Origin: Neodontobutis hainanensis
Taxonomy: Eukaryota > Chordata > Actinopteri > Gobiiformes > Odontobutidae
Assembly: GCA_024349245.1 (NCBI GenBank)
Contig: JALDNG010000719.1
Span: 28,884 to 92,883 of the forward strand
Reading direction: 5' to 3'
DNA: 64,000 bases
Numbering within the stretch: position 1 is the stretch's first letter; every line of letters begins with the position of its first letter. Below are positions 1 to 12,200 of the stretch, piece by piece. Both the position numbers and the translations under genes were made by a program. The notes below the pieces were generated by a model. That model did no database searches. It worked only from the letters and a program-made list of their open reading frames with translations, and had not been told where the DNA came from.

Positions 1-432
1 CCTACAGAACCGTGTAAGTGTATTTGATTCTTGTCATTTTTGACCTTAGTGCCGTGTTATTGCTGAGAAAACCGCTCTGTGCATTACTACGACTTTGTCA
101 CGTGGTGCACCGGCGTTCACTCTCACCTGCTCGCCGCCTGGTTTCGTTTGAGTTGTTTACGGCCTTTTGGAGGCGTGATCAACGCCAGCAGCGCTCTGCT
201 ATTTAATCCGTGGTTTAGTCGAAGTCAGTAGGAGAAGCAACTTAGCAGCAGAAGCCTACAGAACCGTGTAAGTGTATTTGATTCTTGTCATTTTTGAGCT
301 TAGTGCCATGTTATTGCTGAAAACCGCTCTGTGCATTACTACGACTTTGTCACGTGGTGCACCGGCGTTCACTCTCACCTGCTCGCCGCCTGGTTTCGTT
401 TGAGTTGTTTATGGCCTTTTGGAGGCGTGACC
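1..432 (+). promoter_or_regulatory. Tandem 254-bp 5' monomers of the L2 LINE (promoter-like)
   Basis: The block starting CCTACAGAACCGTGTAAG at position 1 starts again at 255, giving a 254-bp period. The second unit breaks off near 432 after GGAGGCGTGA. The inverted LINE copy has the same starts at 30424 and 30170, again 254 bp apart. Head-to-tail 5' monomers are known promoters in some LINEs (for example mouse L1); that role here is inferred. Each unit carries the GTCACGTGGTGCAC block, which includes an E-box (CACGTG). A 62-residue open frame inside the monomer is present in both copies, but nothing suggests that it is translated. Confidence 0.75.
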
Positions 433-665
433 TGCTGAATTCAATTCTTGAATCAGACGGGTATACAAGTGTGAACCACCGCGCAGCGTCGCGGCAGCCC
501 TAATCGCGTGAAGACCTAAGAGAGTAAAGACCATCGACTCTACCTGCACTCGACTCCACCGAGCAGGGCACTTGAGTATTGCACTTTTGTACCAATTGTT
601 TGCACTTAAAACTTACTATTTATACTTTACTCTCTACTGTCTATTGTTTTTTCTGCTCCTCTTCA

Positions 666-1537
666 ATGTGTTTTCAAATTCCTACTGTCATTTCTACACG
701 GACATTTTCATCTGTTTTACGCAAAAGGAGATGCAACCATAACAATCTGCATGTTATATCACCGTCCATAACTGCCTCTTCTACTTTCTCAATAGGCTTG
801 TGGAACTGCCAGTCTGCTGTGAACAAAGCTGATTTCATTACCGCTTTTGTTCAACATTCTGGTCTTTCAGTTGTAGCACTTACAGAAACATGGATCAAAC
901 CAGAGGACTCTGCCACTCTCGCTGCCCTCTCCCATAATCACACTTTCTCCCACAGTCCTCGCCTCACAGGAAGGGAGGGACCGGATTACTTATCCCTACT
1001 GACTGGAAGTTCAAACAGCTAGCACCCTTGTGTGACAACAGCTCCTTCGAGTTCCATGCTGTTACCATCACCTACCCTGTTAAAAGTCACTTTGTAGTTA
1101 TCTATCGACCCCCAGGTCAGCTTGGACATTTCTTGGAGGAGTTGGATGTGCTTCTTTCATCCTTCCCTGAGGATGGTACTCCTCTGGTGGTATTAGGAGA
1201 CTTCAACATCCACCTTGAAAAGCCACAGGCTGCTAACTTCAATAACCTGTCTGCATCATTTGACCTCAAGCAGGTCTCCACATCAGCAACTCACAAGTCT
1301 GGTAACCAACTAGATCTCATCTACATAAGACACTGCTCCGCTCGGCATACTCAGGTCACGCCTCTGCACACTTCGGATCATTTCTTCATAACTCTTGACC
1401 TCGATCTAACTTCTCCAGACACCGCAACAGTTTTACCGCTGGTCACTTTCCGGCGTAACCTGCGTTCACTCAGTCCCTCCCGCTTTTCCTCTGCCGTCTC
1501 TTCTGCGCTTCCCCATCTTGAGGAGCTCTCGCTTTAA
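666..1537 (+). pseudogene. L2 LINE endonuclease domain, frameshifted
   Basis: Encodes the endonuclease that nicks target DNA during LINE insertion. Visible family motifs are GLWNCQSAVNK near the N-terminus, ALTETW (catalytic Glu region), YRPPGQL, LGDFNIHL (catalytic Asp/Asn) and TSDHFFI (catalytic Asp-His). The ATG at 666 is chosen because the MCFQIPTV start is shared with the inverted copy while the sequence upstream of it differs in frame. The frame is lost near 975: four bases present in the copy at 28.7-30.5 kb are missing here in a G-rich run, so the first half stops at 1022 and the second half continues in another frame to a stop at 1537. All catalytic motifs are visible across the two frames, so the lesion looks recent. 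Confidence 0.85.
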
Positions 1538-3560
1538 ACACCAACACTGCCACTGACACTCTGTGCTCCACTCTTACATCCTGCCTGTACAACTTATGCC
1601 CTCTTATATCCAGACCAGCTCGTACATCCTCGTCTGCCCCCTGGTTATCCGATGTTCTACGTGAGCATCGCACCAGCCTCCGGTCAGCTGAGAGAAAATG
1701 GCGCAAGTCAAAAGATCTCACTGACCTCTCTATCTACCAGTCTCTCCTCTCTAATTTCTCTGCTGATGTCACTTCTGCAAAAACTGACTACTACCATTCT
1801 AAGTTAATCAACTCACCTGACTCACGCACTCTCTTTAAAACCTTCTCTGCCCTCCTTTGTCCGCCTGCTCCCCTCCTTCATCAGAGTTAACAGCTGATGA
1901 TTTTGCGTCTTTCTTTGTAAAGAAAACAACTGCCATCAGCAGTCAGTTTTCTGCGCCAGCACCTGTTGAACTCTTTCACACCTCTGATACGTGTTTGCTC
2001 CCCTCTTTTTCTCCTCTAACTGAAGCGGACGTTTCCAAGGTCATTAGTTCTAACCACCCTACCACCTGCCCGCTGGATCCCATCCCCACACATCTCCTTC
2101 AGGCCATCTCTCCATCTGTCGTGCCTGCTCTCACCCACATCATCAACTCATCTTCTCCACTGGTTCATTCCCACAGCTTTCAAAGAGGCCCGCATCACAC
2201 CACTACTTAAGAAACCCACTCTCAACCCTTCACTATTAGAAAACTACAGACCGGTTTCCCTCCTTCCCTTTACTGCCAAAGCTCTGGAGCGAGTTGTGTT
2301 TAACCAGCTCTCCTCCTTTCTCACACGGAACAACCTCCTGGACCAGAACCAGTCTGGGTTCAAGAGCGGACATTCCACTGAAACTGCACTGCTCTCAGTC
2401 ATCGAAGCCCTGAGACTGGCAAAGGCAACATCCAAGTCATCTGTCCTCATCTTACTGGATCTGTCTGCTGCCTTTGACACCGTTAACCACCACATCCTCT
2501 TGTCTTCTCTCAGTGCGATGGGTGTCTCTGGAATGGCGTTGCAATGGTTCAAGTCTTACCTCTCAGGTAGGTCATTCAGAGTATCCTGGAGAAATGAGGT
2601 CTCTGAGCCCCAACATCTTAATACAGGGGTGCCACAGGGCTCAGTGCTTGGACCACTACTCTTTTCCATATACATGACATCTCTTGGCTCTATCATTCAG
2701 AAGCATGGCTTTTCCTATCACTGCTATGCGGATGACACTCAACTCCACTTGTCATTTCAACCTGACGATCCGACGGTCTCTGCTCGTGTCTCAGCGTGCC
2801 TGAGTGACATCTCACTTTGGATGCAGGACCATCACCTGCAGCTGAACCTTGGAAAAACAGAACTGCTAGTGATTCCTGCCAACCCAAAGACCCACCACAA
2901 CCTCGCCATTCAACTAGGCTCATCAACCATTACACCGTCCAGCACTGCCAGAAATCTGGGAGTGGTAATTGATGATCAACTAAACTTCACAAGTCATGTT
3001 GCCAGCATCACCAGGTCCTGTAGATTCATCCTCTACAACATTAGGAAAATTAGACCTTTCCTATCGAAGCACTCGACGCAAATCCTAGTTCAGGCTCTTG
3101 TCTTGTCCAAACTGGATTATTGCAATGCTCTTCTGGCTGGACTCCTGCCTGCACAACCAAACCTCTGCAGCTCATCCAGCAGCAAGAGTGGTCTTTAAAG
3201 AACCGAAGAGAGCGCACGTAACTCCTCTCCTCATTAGGTTACATTGGCTCCCGATTGAGGCACGTATTAAGTTCAAAGCTATGCTCTTGGCCTACAAGAC
3301 CACCACTGGCTACGCCCCTTCATACCTTCACTCACTGATACAGACCTATGTTCCTACCAGATCCCTGCGATCTGCTAATGAACAACGTCTGGTTGTACCA
3401 TCCCAAAAGGAAAAAATCCCTCTCACGTACTTTCTCTGGATCTGTTCCACATTTGTGGAATAATCTACCTGCTGCTACAAGATCAGCAGATTCTGTAGAC
3501 ATCTTTAAAAAACGCTTGAACACATATCTCTTTTGTCAACACCTGACTGACAAACACTAA
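1538..3560 (+). pseudogene. L2 LINE reverse transcriptase and C-terminal domain, multiply frameshifted
   Basis: Reverse transcriptase that copies LINE RNA at the nicked target. The longest open piece (2296-3198, 300 residues) carries the palm motifs LLDLSAAFDTVNHHIL (motif A, catalytic Asp), GVPQGSVLGPLLFSIYM (motif B) and CYADDTQLHL (motif C, YADD). Upstream, 1857-2210 keeps the linker with the PLDPIPTHLL element in a different frame, and the segment from 1538 to 1857 has stops. Downstream, a frameshift near 3150-3180 moves the thumb/C-terminal part (HWLPIEARIKFK) into another frame, and a further shift puts the terminal piece (VPHLWNNLPAATR) in the frame that ends at 3560. The domain order is intact but at least four frame breaks make it inactive. 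The 300-residue piece alone lacks the endonuclease and the thumb. Confidence 0.88.
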
Positions 3561-3695
3561 ATTCTTAACTTCCTTCTATCAATTCCTTCATAAAAAAATA
3601 AAAATGCTGTGCTAGGTTTTAACTGACTAGTTTTTGGTGCACTTATGCTTTTGTTACCTTGTGTTGTTGAAATTGCTTCCATTGTTTTCCTCACT

Positions 3696-3763
3696 TGTAA
3701 GTCGCTTTGGATAAAAGCGTCTGCTAAATGACTAAATGTAAATGTAAATGTAAATGTAAATGT
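3696..3763 (+). repeat. L2 LINE 3' recognition tail and ATGTAA microsatellite
   Basis: Conserved fish L2 3' end (TAAGTCGCTTTGGATAAAAG, then CGTCTGCTAAATGACTAA) followed by about five ATGTAA hexamers. L2-type reverse transcriptases recognise such tails, and SINEs often borrow them. The satellite starts at once at 3764. Confidence 0.9.
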
Positions 3764-3768
3764 TCTAC

Positions 3769-5720
3769 TGCACGTCTACAGTCTTTTCTTATAAACGTCT
3801 ACAGTCTGTTCTACTGCACATCTACAGTCTCTTCTACTGCACTTCTACAGTCTGTACTACTGCACTTCTAAAGTCTATTCTAATGCTCATTTATAGTCTG
3901 TTCTATTGCACGTCTACAGTCTGTTCTACTGCCCTTCTACAGTCTGTACTACTGCACTTCTACAGTCTGTTCTAAAGCATGTCTAGAGTGTTTTCTAATA
4001 CAAATATACAGTCTGTTCTAATGCACATCTACAGTCTGTACAACTGCACCTCTACTGTCTGTTCTAAAGCATGTCTACAGTGTTTTCTAATACTTAAATA
4101 CATTCTGTTCTAATGCTCATCTACAGTCTGTACAACTGCACCTCTAGAGTCTCTTCTTCTGCACATTGTCAGTCTGTTCTACTGGACATTTACGGTCTGT
4201 TCTAATGATCGTCTACAGTCTGTTCTAAAGCCAATCTAGAGTCTGTACTACTGCTGCACTGAAGTCTGTACAACTGCATGTCTACAGTCTGCTAAACTAC
4301 ATCTCTACAGTTTTTCTATTGTATGTCTACAGTCTGTTCTAATACACATCTACAGTCTGTTCTAATGCAAGTCTACAGTATATACTACTGCTTGTCTACA
4401 GTCTGTTCAACTGCAAGTCTACAGTCTGTTCAACTGCACCTCTACAGTCTGTTCTAATGCCAGTTTACAATCTGTACTATTGCTCTACTGCAGTCTGTTC
4501 TACTGCATGTCTACAGTCTGTTTTACTGCACATCTACAGTCTGTTCTAATGCACTTCTACAGTCTGTTCCAAAGCATGTCTACAGTGTTTTCTAATACTC
4601 ATATACAGTCTGTTCTAATGCTCGTCTACAGTCTGTACTACTGCATCTCTACAGTCTATTCTTCTGCACATTGTCAGTCTGTTCTATTGCTCGTCAACAG
4701 TCTGTTCTATTGCTCGTCAACAGTCAGTTCTAAAGCCAATCTAGAGTCTGTACTACTGCTGCTCTGAAGTCTTTTCAACTGCACGTCTATAGTCTGGTCA
4801 ACTGCTCCTTTAAAGTCTGTTCTAATGCCAGTTTACAGTCTGTACTACTGCTCTACTAAAGTCTGTTCTAATGAACATCTACAGTCTTTTCTAATGCAAG
4901 TCGATAGTCTGTATTACTGCACCTCTACAATCTGTTCTAAAGCATGTCTAGAGTGTTTTTAATACTCATATAGAGTCTGTTCTAATGCTCATATACAGTC
5001 TGAACTACTGCACTTCTACAGTCTGTTCTAAAGTATGTCTAGAGTGTTTTCTAATACTCATATACAGTCTGTTCTAAAGCTCGTCTACAGTCAGTTCTAC
5101 AGTCTGTTCTAATGCATGTCTACAGTCTGTTCTAATGCAAGTCTACAGTCTGTACTACTGCTCATCTACAGTCTGTTCTACTGCACGTCTACAGTCTTTT
5201 CTTATAAACGTCTTCAGTCTGTTCTACTGCACATCTATAGTCTGTTCTACTGCACTTCTACAGTCTGTACTACTGCACTTCTAAAGTCTATTCTAATGCT
5301 CATTTATATTCTGTTCTACTGCACGTCTACAGTCTGTTCTACTGCACATCTACAGTCTGTACAACTGCACCTCTACTGTCTGTTCTAAAGCATGTCTACA
5401 GTGTTTTCTAATACTTAAATACATTCTGTTCTAATGATCGTCTACAGTCTGTTCTAAAGCCAATCTAGAGTCTGTACTGCTGCTGCACTGAAGTCTGTAC
5501 AACTGCATGTCTACAGTCTGCTAAACTGCATCTCTACAGGTTCTTCTATTGTATGTCTACAGTCTGTTCTAATACACATCTACAGTCTGTTCTAATGCAA
5601 GTCTACAGTATATACTACTGCTTGTCTACAGTCTGTTTAACTGCAAGTCTACAGTCTGTTCAACTGCACCTCTACAGTCTGTTCTAATGCCAGTTTACAA
5701 TCTGTACTATTGCTCTACTG
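3769..5720 (+). repeat. Tandem duplication of ~1.41 kb inside the 23-bp array
   Basis: The monomer series starting CTGCACGTCTACAGTCTTTT at 3769 restarts at 5181, an offset of 1412 bp. The copies stay aligned through the TTCTTATAAACGTCT monomer, the GCTCATTTATA monomer and the CTACTGTCTGTTCTAAAGC monomer to about 4470 and 5720, with small indels and single-base changes. This is recent amplification of a multi-monomer block. Boundaries are approximate. Confidence 0.7.
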
Positions 5721-7903
5721 CAGTCTGTTCTAATGCAAGCCTACAGTCTGTAATACTGCTCATCTACAGTCTGTTCTACTGCACGTCTACAATCTGTTTT
5801 AATAAACGTCTACAGTCTGTTCTGCACATTTACAGTCTGTACTACTGCACTTCTACAGTCTTTTTTAATGCTCGTCTACAGTCTGTATTACTGCACCTCT
5901 ACAGTCTGTTGTAAAGCATGTCTAGAGTGTTTTCTAAAACTTATATACAGTCTGTTCTAATGGTCATCTACAGTCTGAACTTCTGCACCTCTATAGTCTG
6001 TTCTAAAGCATGCCTACAGTGTTTTCTAATACTCAAATACAGTCTGTTCTAATGCTCGTCTACATTCTGTACTACTGCACCTCTACAGTCTGTTCTTCTG
6101 CACATTGTCAGTCTGTTCTACTGGACGTTTACAGTCTGCTCTAATGCTCGTCTACAGTCAGTTCTAAAGCCAAATCTAGAGTCTGTACTACTGCTGCTCT
6201 GAAGTTTGTTCAACTGCAAGTCTACAGAATGTTCAACTGGAGCTCTACAGTCTGTTCTAATGCCAGTTTACAGTCTGTACTATTGCTGTACTGCAGTCTG
6301 TTCTACTGCATGTCTACATTCTGTTTTACTGAACATCTACAGTCTGTTCTAATGCACATCTAAAGTCTGTTCTAATGCAAGTCTAGAGTCTGTACCACTG
6401 CTTGTCTACAGTCTGTTCTACTGCACTTCTACAGTCTGTTCTAATAAACGTATACAGTCTTTTCTACTGCTCATCTACAGTCTATACTACTGCACTTCTA
6501 CAGTCTGTTCTATAGCTCGTTTACAGTCTGTATAACTGCACCTCTACAGTCTGTTCTAAAGAATGTCTAGAGTGTTTTCTAATACTCATATACAGTCTGT
6601 TCTAATGCTCGTCTACCCAACTGCACCTCTTCAGTTTGTTCTAAAGCATGTCTACAGTGTTTTGTAAAACTCATATACAGTCTGTTCTAATGCTCACCTA
6701 CAGTCTGTACTACAGCACCTCTAGAGTCTTTTCTTCCGCACATTGTCAGTCTGTTCTACTGGACGTTTACAGTCATTTCTAAAGCTTGTCTACAGTCTGT
6801 TCTAAAGCCAGTCTAGAGTCTGTTCTACTGCTGCTGTGAAGTCTGTTCAACTGCATGTCTATAGTCTGTTCAACTGCACCTCTACGTCTGTTTTATTGTA
6901 TGTCTACATTCTGTTCTAATGTACATCTACAGTCTGTTCAAATGCAAGTCAACAGTCTGTACTACTTTTCGTGCACAGTCTGTACTACTGCACCTCTACA
7001 GTCTGTTCTAAAGCATGTCTACAGTCTATTCTAATACTCATATACAGTCTGTTCTAATACTCGTCTAAAGTCTCTACTAACGGACTTTTAAATTCTATTC
7101 TTCTGCAGCATCGTTAGTCTGTTTTACTGGACATTTACAGTCTGTTCTAAAACACGTCTATAGTCTGTTCAAATACTCGTCCACAGTCTGTTCTAATGCA
7201 TTCTGTTCTAATGCACATCTATAGTCTGTTCTATTGCTCGAATACAGTCTGTTCTAATGCCCAATAAAAGTCTTTACTACTCCACCTCTACAGTTTGTTC
7301 TACTTCTCCTCTACATTCTGTTCTAGTGCAGGTCTACAGTCTGTTCTATTGCTAGTCTAGAGTCTTTACTACTGCTGCTCTGCAGTTTGTACTCTTGCTC
7401 ATCTACAGTCTGTTCTACTGCATGTGTACAGTCTTTTCTTATAAACGTCTATAGTATGTTCTACTGTACATCTACAGTCTTTACTACTGCACTTCTAAAG
7501 TCTATTCTAATGCTCATCTACGGTCTGTTCTACTGCAGGTCTACAGTCTGATCTAATAAACGTCTACAGTCTGTACTACTGCACATCTACAGTCTGTACT
7601 ACTGCACTTCTACAGTCTCTTCTAATGCCAGTTTACAGTCTGTACTATTGCTCTACTGCAGTCTCTTCTACTGCATGTCTATAGTCTGTTTTACTGCACA
7701 TCTACAGTTTGTTCTAAAGCATGTTTAGAGTGTTTTCTAATACAAATATACAGTCTGTACTACTGCACCTCTAGAGTCTATTCTTCTGCACATTGTCAGT
7801 CTCTTCTACTGTCGTTTACAGTCTGTTGTAATGCTCGCCTACAATCTGTTCTAAAGCAAATCTAAAGTCTGTCGACTGCTGCTCTGAAGTCTGTACAACT
7901 GCA

Positions 7904-8911
7904 CGTCTACAGTCTGTTCAACTGCACCTCTACAGTCACTTCTATTGTACAGTCTATTCTAATGCACATCTACAGTCTGTTCTAATGCAAGTCTATAATC
8001 TGTACTACTGTTTGTCTACAGTCTGTACTACTGCACCTCTACAGTCTCTTCTAAAGCATGTCTACAATCTATTCTAATACTCATATACAGTCTGTTCTAA
8101 TACTTGTTTACAGTCTGTACTAATGCATCTCTAAAGTCTATTCTTCTGAAGCATTGTCAGTCTTTTCTAATAATTGTCGACATTCTGTACTACTTCACCT
8201 CTACAGTCTCTTCTACTGCACAATTACAGTCTGTTCTAATGCTCGTCTATAGTCTGAACTACTGCACCTCTACAATCTGTTCTAAAGCATGTCTAGACTG
8301 TTTTCTAATACTCATATAGAGTCTGTGCAAATGTTCGTCTACAGTCTGTACTACTGCATCTCTACAGTCTTTTCTTCTGCATATTGTCAGTCTGTTCTAC
8401 TGGGCGTCTACAGTCTGTTCAACTGCACCTCTACAGTCACTTCTATTGTACGTCTACAGTCTATTCTAATGCACATCTACAGTCTGTTCTAATGCAAGTC
8501 TATAATCTGTACTACTGTTTGTCTACAGTCTGTACTACTGCACCTCTACAGTCTCTTCTAAAGCATGTCTACAATCTATTCTAATACTCATATACAGTCT
8601 GTTCTAATACTTGTTTACAGTCTGTACTAATGCATCTCTAAAGTCTATTCTTCTGAAGCATTGTCAGTCTTTTCTAATAATTGTCGACATTCTGTACTAC
8701 TTCACCTCTACAGTCTCTTCTACTGCACAATTACAGTCTGTTCTAATGCTCGTCTATAGTCTGAACTACTGCACCTCTACAATCTGTTCTAAAGCATGTC
8801 TAGACTGTTTTCTAATACTCATATAGAGTCTGTGCAAATGTTCGTCTACAGTCTGTACTACTGCATCTCTACAGTCTTTTCTTCTGCATATTGTCAGTCT
8901 GTTCTACTGGA
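7904..8911 (+). repeat. Nearly identical ~507-bp tandem duplication in the 23-bp array
   Basis: The block from about 7904 to 8403 repeats at about 8405-8911. Positions 8104-8319 and 8611-8826 give identical 71-residue translations, so at least 216 bp match at the protein level and the surrounding DNA is nearly unchanged. The visible difference is a 6-bp insertion near 8450. At 507 bp (22 monomers plus one base) it is among the youngest expansions in the window. Confidence 0.85.
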
Positions 8912-9215
8912 CGTTTATAGTCTGTTCTAATGCTCGTCTACAGTCAGTTCTAAAGCCAGTTTACAGTCTGTACTACTGCTCTACTGCAGTCTCTTCCACT
9001 GCACGTCTAAAGTCTGTTTTACTGCACATCTACACTTTGTTCTAATGTACATCTACTGTCTGTTCTAATGCAAGTCTAGAGTCTGTTTTACTGCACATCT
9101 ACAGTCTGTTCTAAAGCATGTCTAGAGTGTTTTCAAATACTCATATACAGTCTGCTCTATTGCTCATCTACAGTATGTACTACTGCACCTCTAGAGTCTA
9201 TCCTTTTGCACATTG

Positions 9216-9226
9216 TTAGGGTTAGG
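9216..9226 (+). other. Telomere-like TTAGGGTTAGG at a satellite orientation switch
   Basis: Forward monomers end in GCACATTG and reversed monomers begin with TCCAGTAGAACAGAC. Between them lies TTAGGGTTAGG, not seen in any other monomer. It may be filler added when two inverted blocks were joined, or a chance derivative of the usual CATTGTCAGTCTG monomer. Eleven bases are too few to claim a telomeric origin. Confidence 0.45.
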
Positions 9227-12200
9227 TTCCAGTAGAACAGACTGTAGCCGAACAGTAGTTTAGAATGTAGACTTGAAATAGAACAGACTGTAGATGTGCA
9301 GTAGAACAGACTGTAGACGTTTAATAAAAGAGACTATAGTCGTGCAGTACAACAGAGTGTAAACGAAAAGTAGATTAGAATGTAGACTTGCATAAGAACA
9401 GACTATGGAGGTGCAGTTGAACAGACTGTAGAGCAGCAGTAGTACAGACTGTAGAATGGCTTTAGAACTGACTATACACAATCATAGAGGACCATTAAAA
9501 CAGACTGTAGATGTGCAGTAGAAGAGACTGTAGAGGTGCAGTTGTACAGAATCTTGACAATTATTAGAACAGATTGTAGACGTCTAGTAGAAGAGACTGT
9601 AGACGTTTATTAAAAATGACTATAGTCGTGCATTAGAACAGACTGTAGACATGCAGTTGAACAGACTGTAGCTGTGCAGCTGGAGTAGTAAAGACTGTTA
9701 TTGGGCATTAAAACAGACTATATTCAAGCAATAGAAAGGAACAATAGATGTCTGGTCGTACAGATTGCATTAGAACAGACTGTGGATGAGCATTTGAACA
9801 GACTATAGACGTGTATTAGAACAGATTGTAGATGCGCAGTAGAAAAGACTGTAAGGTGCAGTAGTACAGAATGTCGATAATTAATAGAAAAGACTGTAGA
9901 CGTGCAGTAGAACGGACTGTAGAAAATTATTAGAACAGAATGTAGACTTGCAGTAGAACAGACTCACAGTGCTTCAGAAGAATAGACTTTAGAGGTGCAT
10001 TAGTACAGACTGTAGACGATTATTAGAATAGACTGTATATGAGTATTAGAAAACACTCTAGACATGCTTTAGAACAGACTGTAGAGGTGCAGTAGTACAG
10101 ACTGTAGACCTGCAGTAGAATAGACTGTAGATGTGCATTAGAACAGACTTTAGAAGTGCAGTAGTAGAAACTGTAGATATGCAGTAGAACAGACTGTAGA
10201 TGTGCAGTAAAACAGACTGTAGACATGCAGTAGAACAGACTGCGGTAGAGCAGTAGTACAGACAGTAAAATGGCATTAGAACAGACTGTAGAGGAACAGT
10301 AGAACAAACTGTAGAGGTCGAGTAGTAAATACTGTTATTGGGCAATAGAACAGACGATATTCGAGCAATAGAACAGACTATAGATGTGTGGTCGTACGGA
10401 CTGCATTAGAACAGATTGTGGACGAACATTTGAACAGACTAATGACGTGCATTAGAACAGACTTTAGATGTGCGGTAGAAGAGACTGTAGATAATTATTA
10501 GAACAGACTGTAGCCATGCAGTAGAACAGACTGTAGAGGTAGAACAGTAAAGACTTTTATTGGGGATTAGAACAGACTGTAGACAAGCAATAGAACAGAT
10601 TGTAGATGTGCAGTAGTATAGACTGTAGACCTGCATTAGAAGAGACTCTAGATGCGCAGTAGAAAAGACTGTAAACGTGCAGTAGAACAGACTGACAATG
10701 TGCAGAAGAATAGACTGTAGAGGTGCAGTAGTTCAGACTGTGGACGAGCATTAGAACAGACTCTATATGAGTATTAGAAAACACTCTAGACATGCTTTAG
10801 AACAGATTGTAAAAGGTGCAGTATTTCAGAATGTTGACGAGAATTAGAACAGACTGTATATGAGTATTAGAATACACTCTAGACATGCTTAAGAACAGAC
10901 TGTAGATGAGCAGTCACTGACTGTAGACTAGCATTAGAACAGACTGTAGATGTGCATTAGAACAGACTGTAGATGTGCAGTAGAACAGACGTTAGATGTT
11001 TGTAAGAACAGACTGTAGACCTGCAAAAGAACAGATCGTAGATGAGCAGTAAAAGAAACTATAGATTTGCATTAGAATAGACTGTAGAAATGACTGTAAA
11101 CGAGCATTAGAACAGACTGTAAATGTCCAGTAGAACAAACTAACAATGTGCAGAAGAATAGACTGTAGAGATGCAGTAGTACAGACTCTAGACGAGCAGT
11201 AGAATAGACTGTAGATGTGCATTAGAACAGACTTTAGAAGTGCAGTAATAGAGACTGTAGATGTGTAGTAGAACAGACTGTAGACGTTTATCAGAACAGA
11301 CTGTAGACGTGCAGTAGAACAGACTGTAAATGAGCAGTAGTACAGACTGTAGACTTGTATTAGAAAAGACTTTAGATGTGCATTAGATCAAACTATAGAT
11401 GTGCAGTAGAACAGACTGTAGACGTTTATTAGAACAGACTGTAGACCTGCACTAGAACAGACCTTAGATGAGCAGTAGTACAGACTATAGACTTTAATTA
11501 GAACAGACTGAAGATATACATTAGAACAGACTTTAGAAGTGCAGTAGTAGAGACTGTAGATGTGTAGTAAAACAGACTGTAGAAGTTTATCAGAACAGAC
11601 TGTAGAAGTGCAGTAGAACAGACTGTAGATGAGCAGTAGTACAAACTGTAGACTTGCATTAGAACAGACAGTAGATGTGCTATAGAACAGACTGTAGATG
11701 TGCAGTAGAACAGACTGTAGACGTTTATCAGAACAGACTGTAGACGTGCAAAAGAACAGACCATAGATGAGCAGTAAAACAGACTAGAAACTTGCATTAG
11801 AACAAACTGTAGAACTGACTGTAGGACGAGCATTAGAACTAACTGTAAGCGTCGAGTAGAACAGACTGACAATGTGCAGAAGAATATACTGTAGAGATGC
11901 AGCAGTACATACTGTAGACGAGCATTAGAACAGACTGTATATGAGAATTAGAAAACACTCTAGACATACTTTAGAAAAGACTGTAGAAGTGCAGTAGTTC
12001 AGACTGTAGACGAGGATTAGAACAGACTCTATACCAGTATTAAAAAAACACTCTAGACATGCTTTAGAACATATTGTAGAGGTGCAGTAATACAGACTAT
12101 TGACTTGCATTAGTACAGACTGTAGATGTGCATTGGAACAGACTGTAGATGTGCAGTAAAACAGACTGTAGATGTGCAGTAGAACAGACTGCAGTAGAGC

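Larger units (their letters stand above)
1..3763 (+). mobile_element. L2-clade LINE retrotransposon, nearly full length, defective
   Basis: Non-LTR retrotransposon with, in order, tandem 5' monomers (1-432), an apurinic-type endonuclease region (about 666-1537), a reverse transcriptase region (about 1857-3200), a C-terminal region to the stop at 3560, and a 3' tail at 3696-3763. The tail has the fish L2 signature GTCGCTTTGGATAAAAGCG followed by repeated ATGTAA units, the structure expected for target-primed reverse transcription by L2 enzymes. The 5' end runs off the window, so total length is unknown. Several frameshifts separate the domains, so this copy cannot make its own enzyme. Its 3' end joins the 23-bp satellite directly at 3764. 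A second, inverted and 3'-truncated copy lies at 28696-30491 and is very similar, suggesting a young family. Clade assignment rests on motif and tail recognition, not on a tree. Confidence 0.9.
3764..9215 (+). repeat. 23-bp satellite array, forward orientation, block 1
   Basis: Tandem monomers of the type CTACAGTCTGTTCTAATGCA plus three variable bases (CGT, CAT, AGT), period 23 bp, about 235 units by length. Diverged monomer types recur in a preferred order. One frequent four-monomer, 92-bp word runs: CTGTTCTAAAGCATGTCTAG type, then GTTTTCTAATACTCATATAC type, then CTGTTCTAATGCTCGTCTAC type, then CTGAACTACTGCACCTCTAC type. A CTACTGCTGCTCTGAAG monomer recurs every 500-730 bp, marking a larger higher-order repeat. 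The array is non-coding: because 23 is not a multiple of three, open frames show a 23-residue period (three monomers). Confidence 0.95.

Noticed and set aside
18..206. 62-codon frame repeated at 30219-30407
   Set aside because: It lies in the LINE 5' monomer; its conservation follows from the two LINE copies being similar.
3764..9215. CRISPR-like short regular repeats
   Set aside because: Monomers abut directly with no unique spacers, arrays are kilobases long, and the other content is vertebrate.
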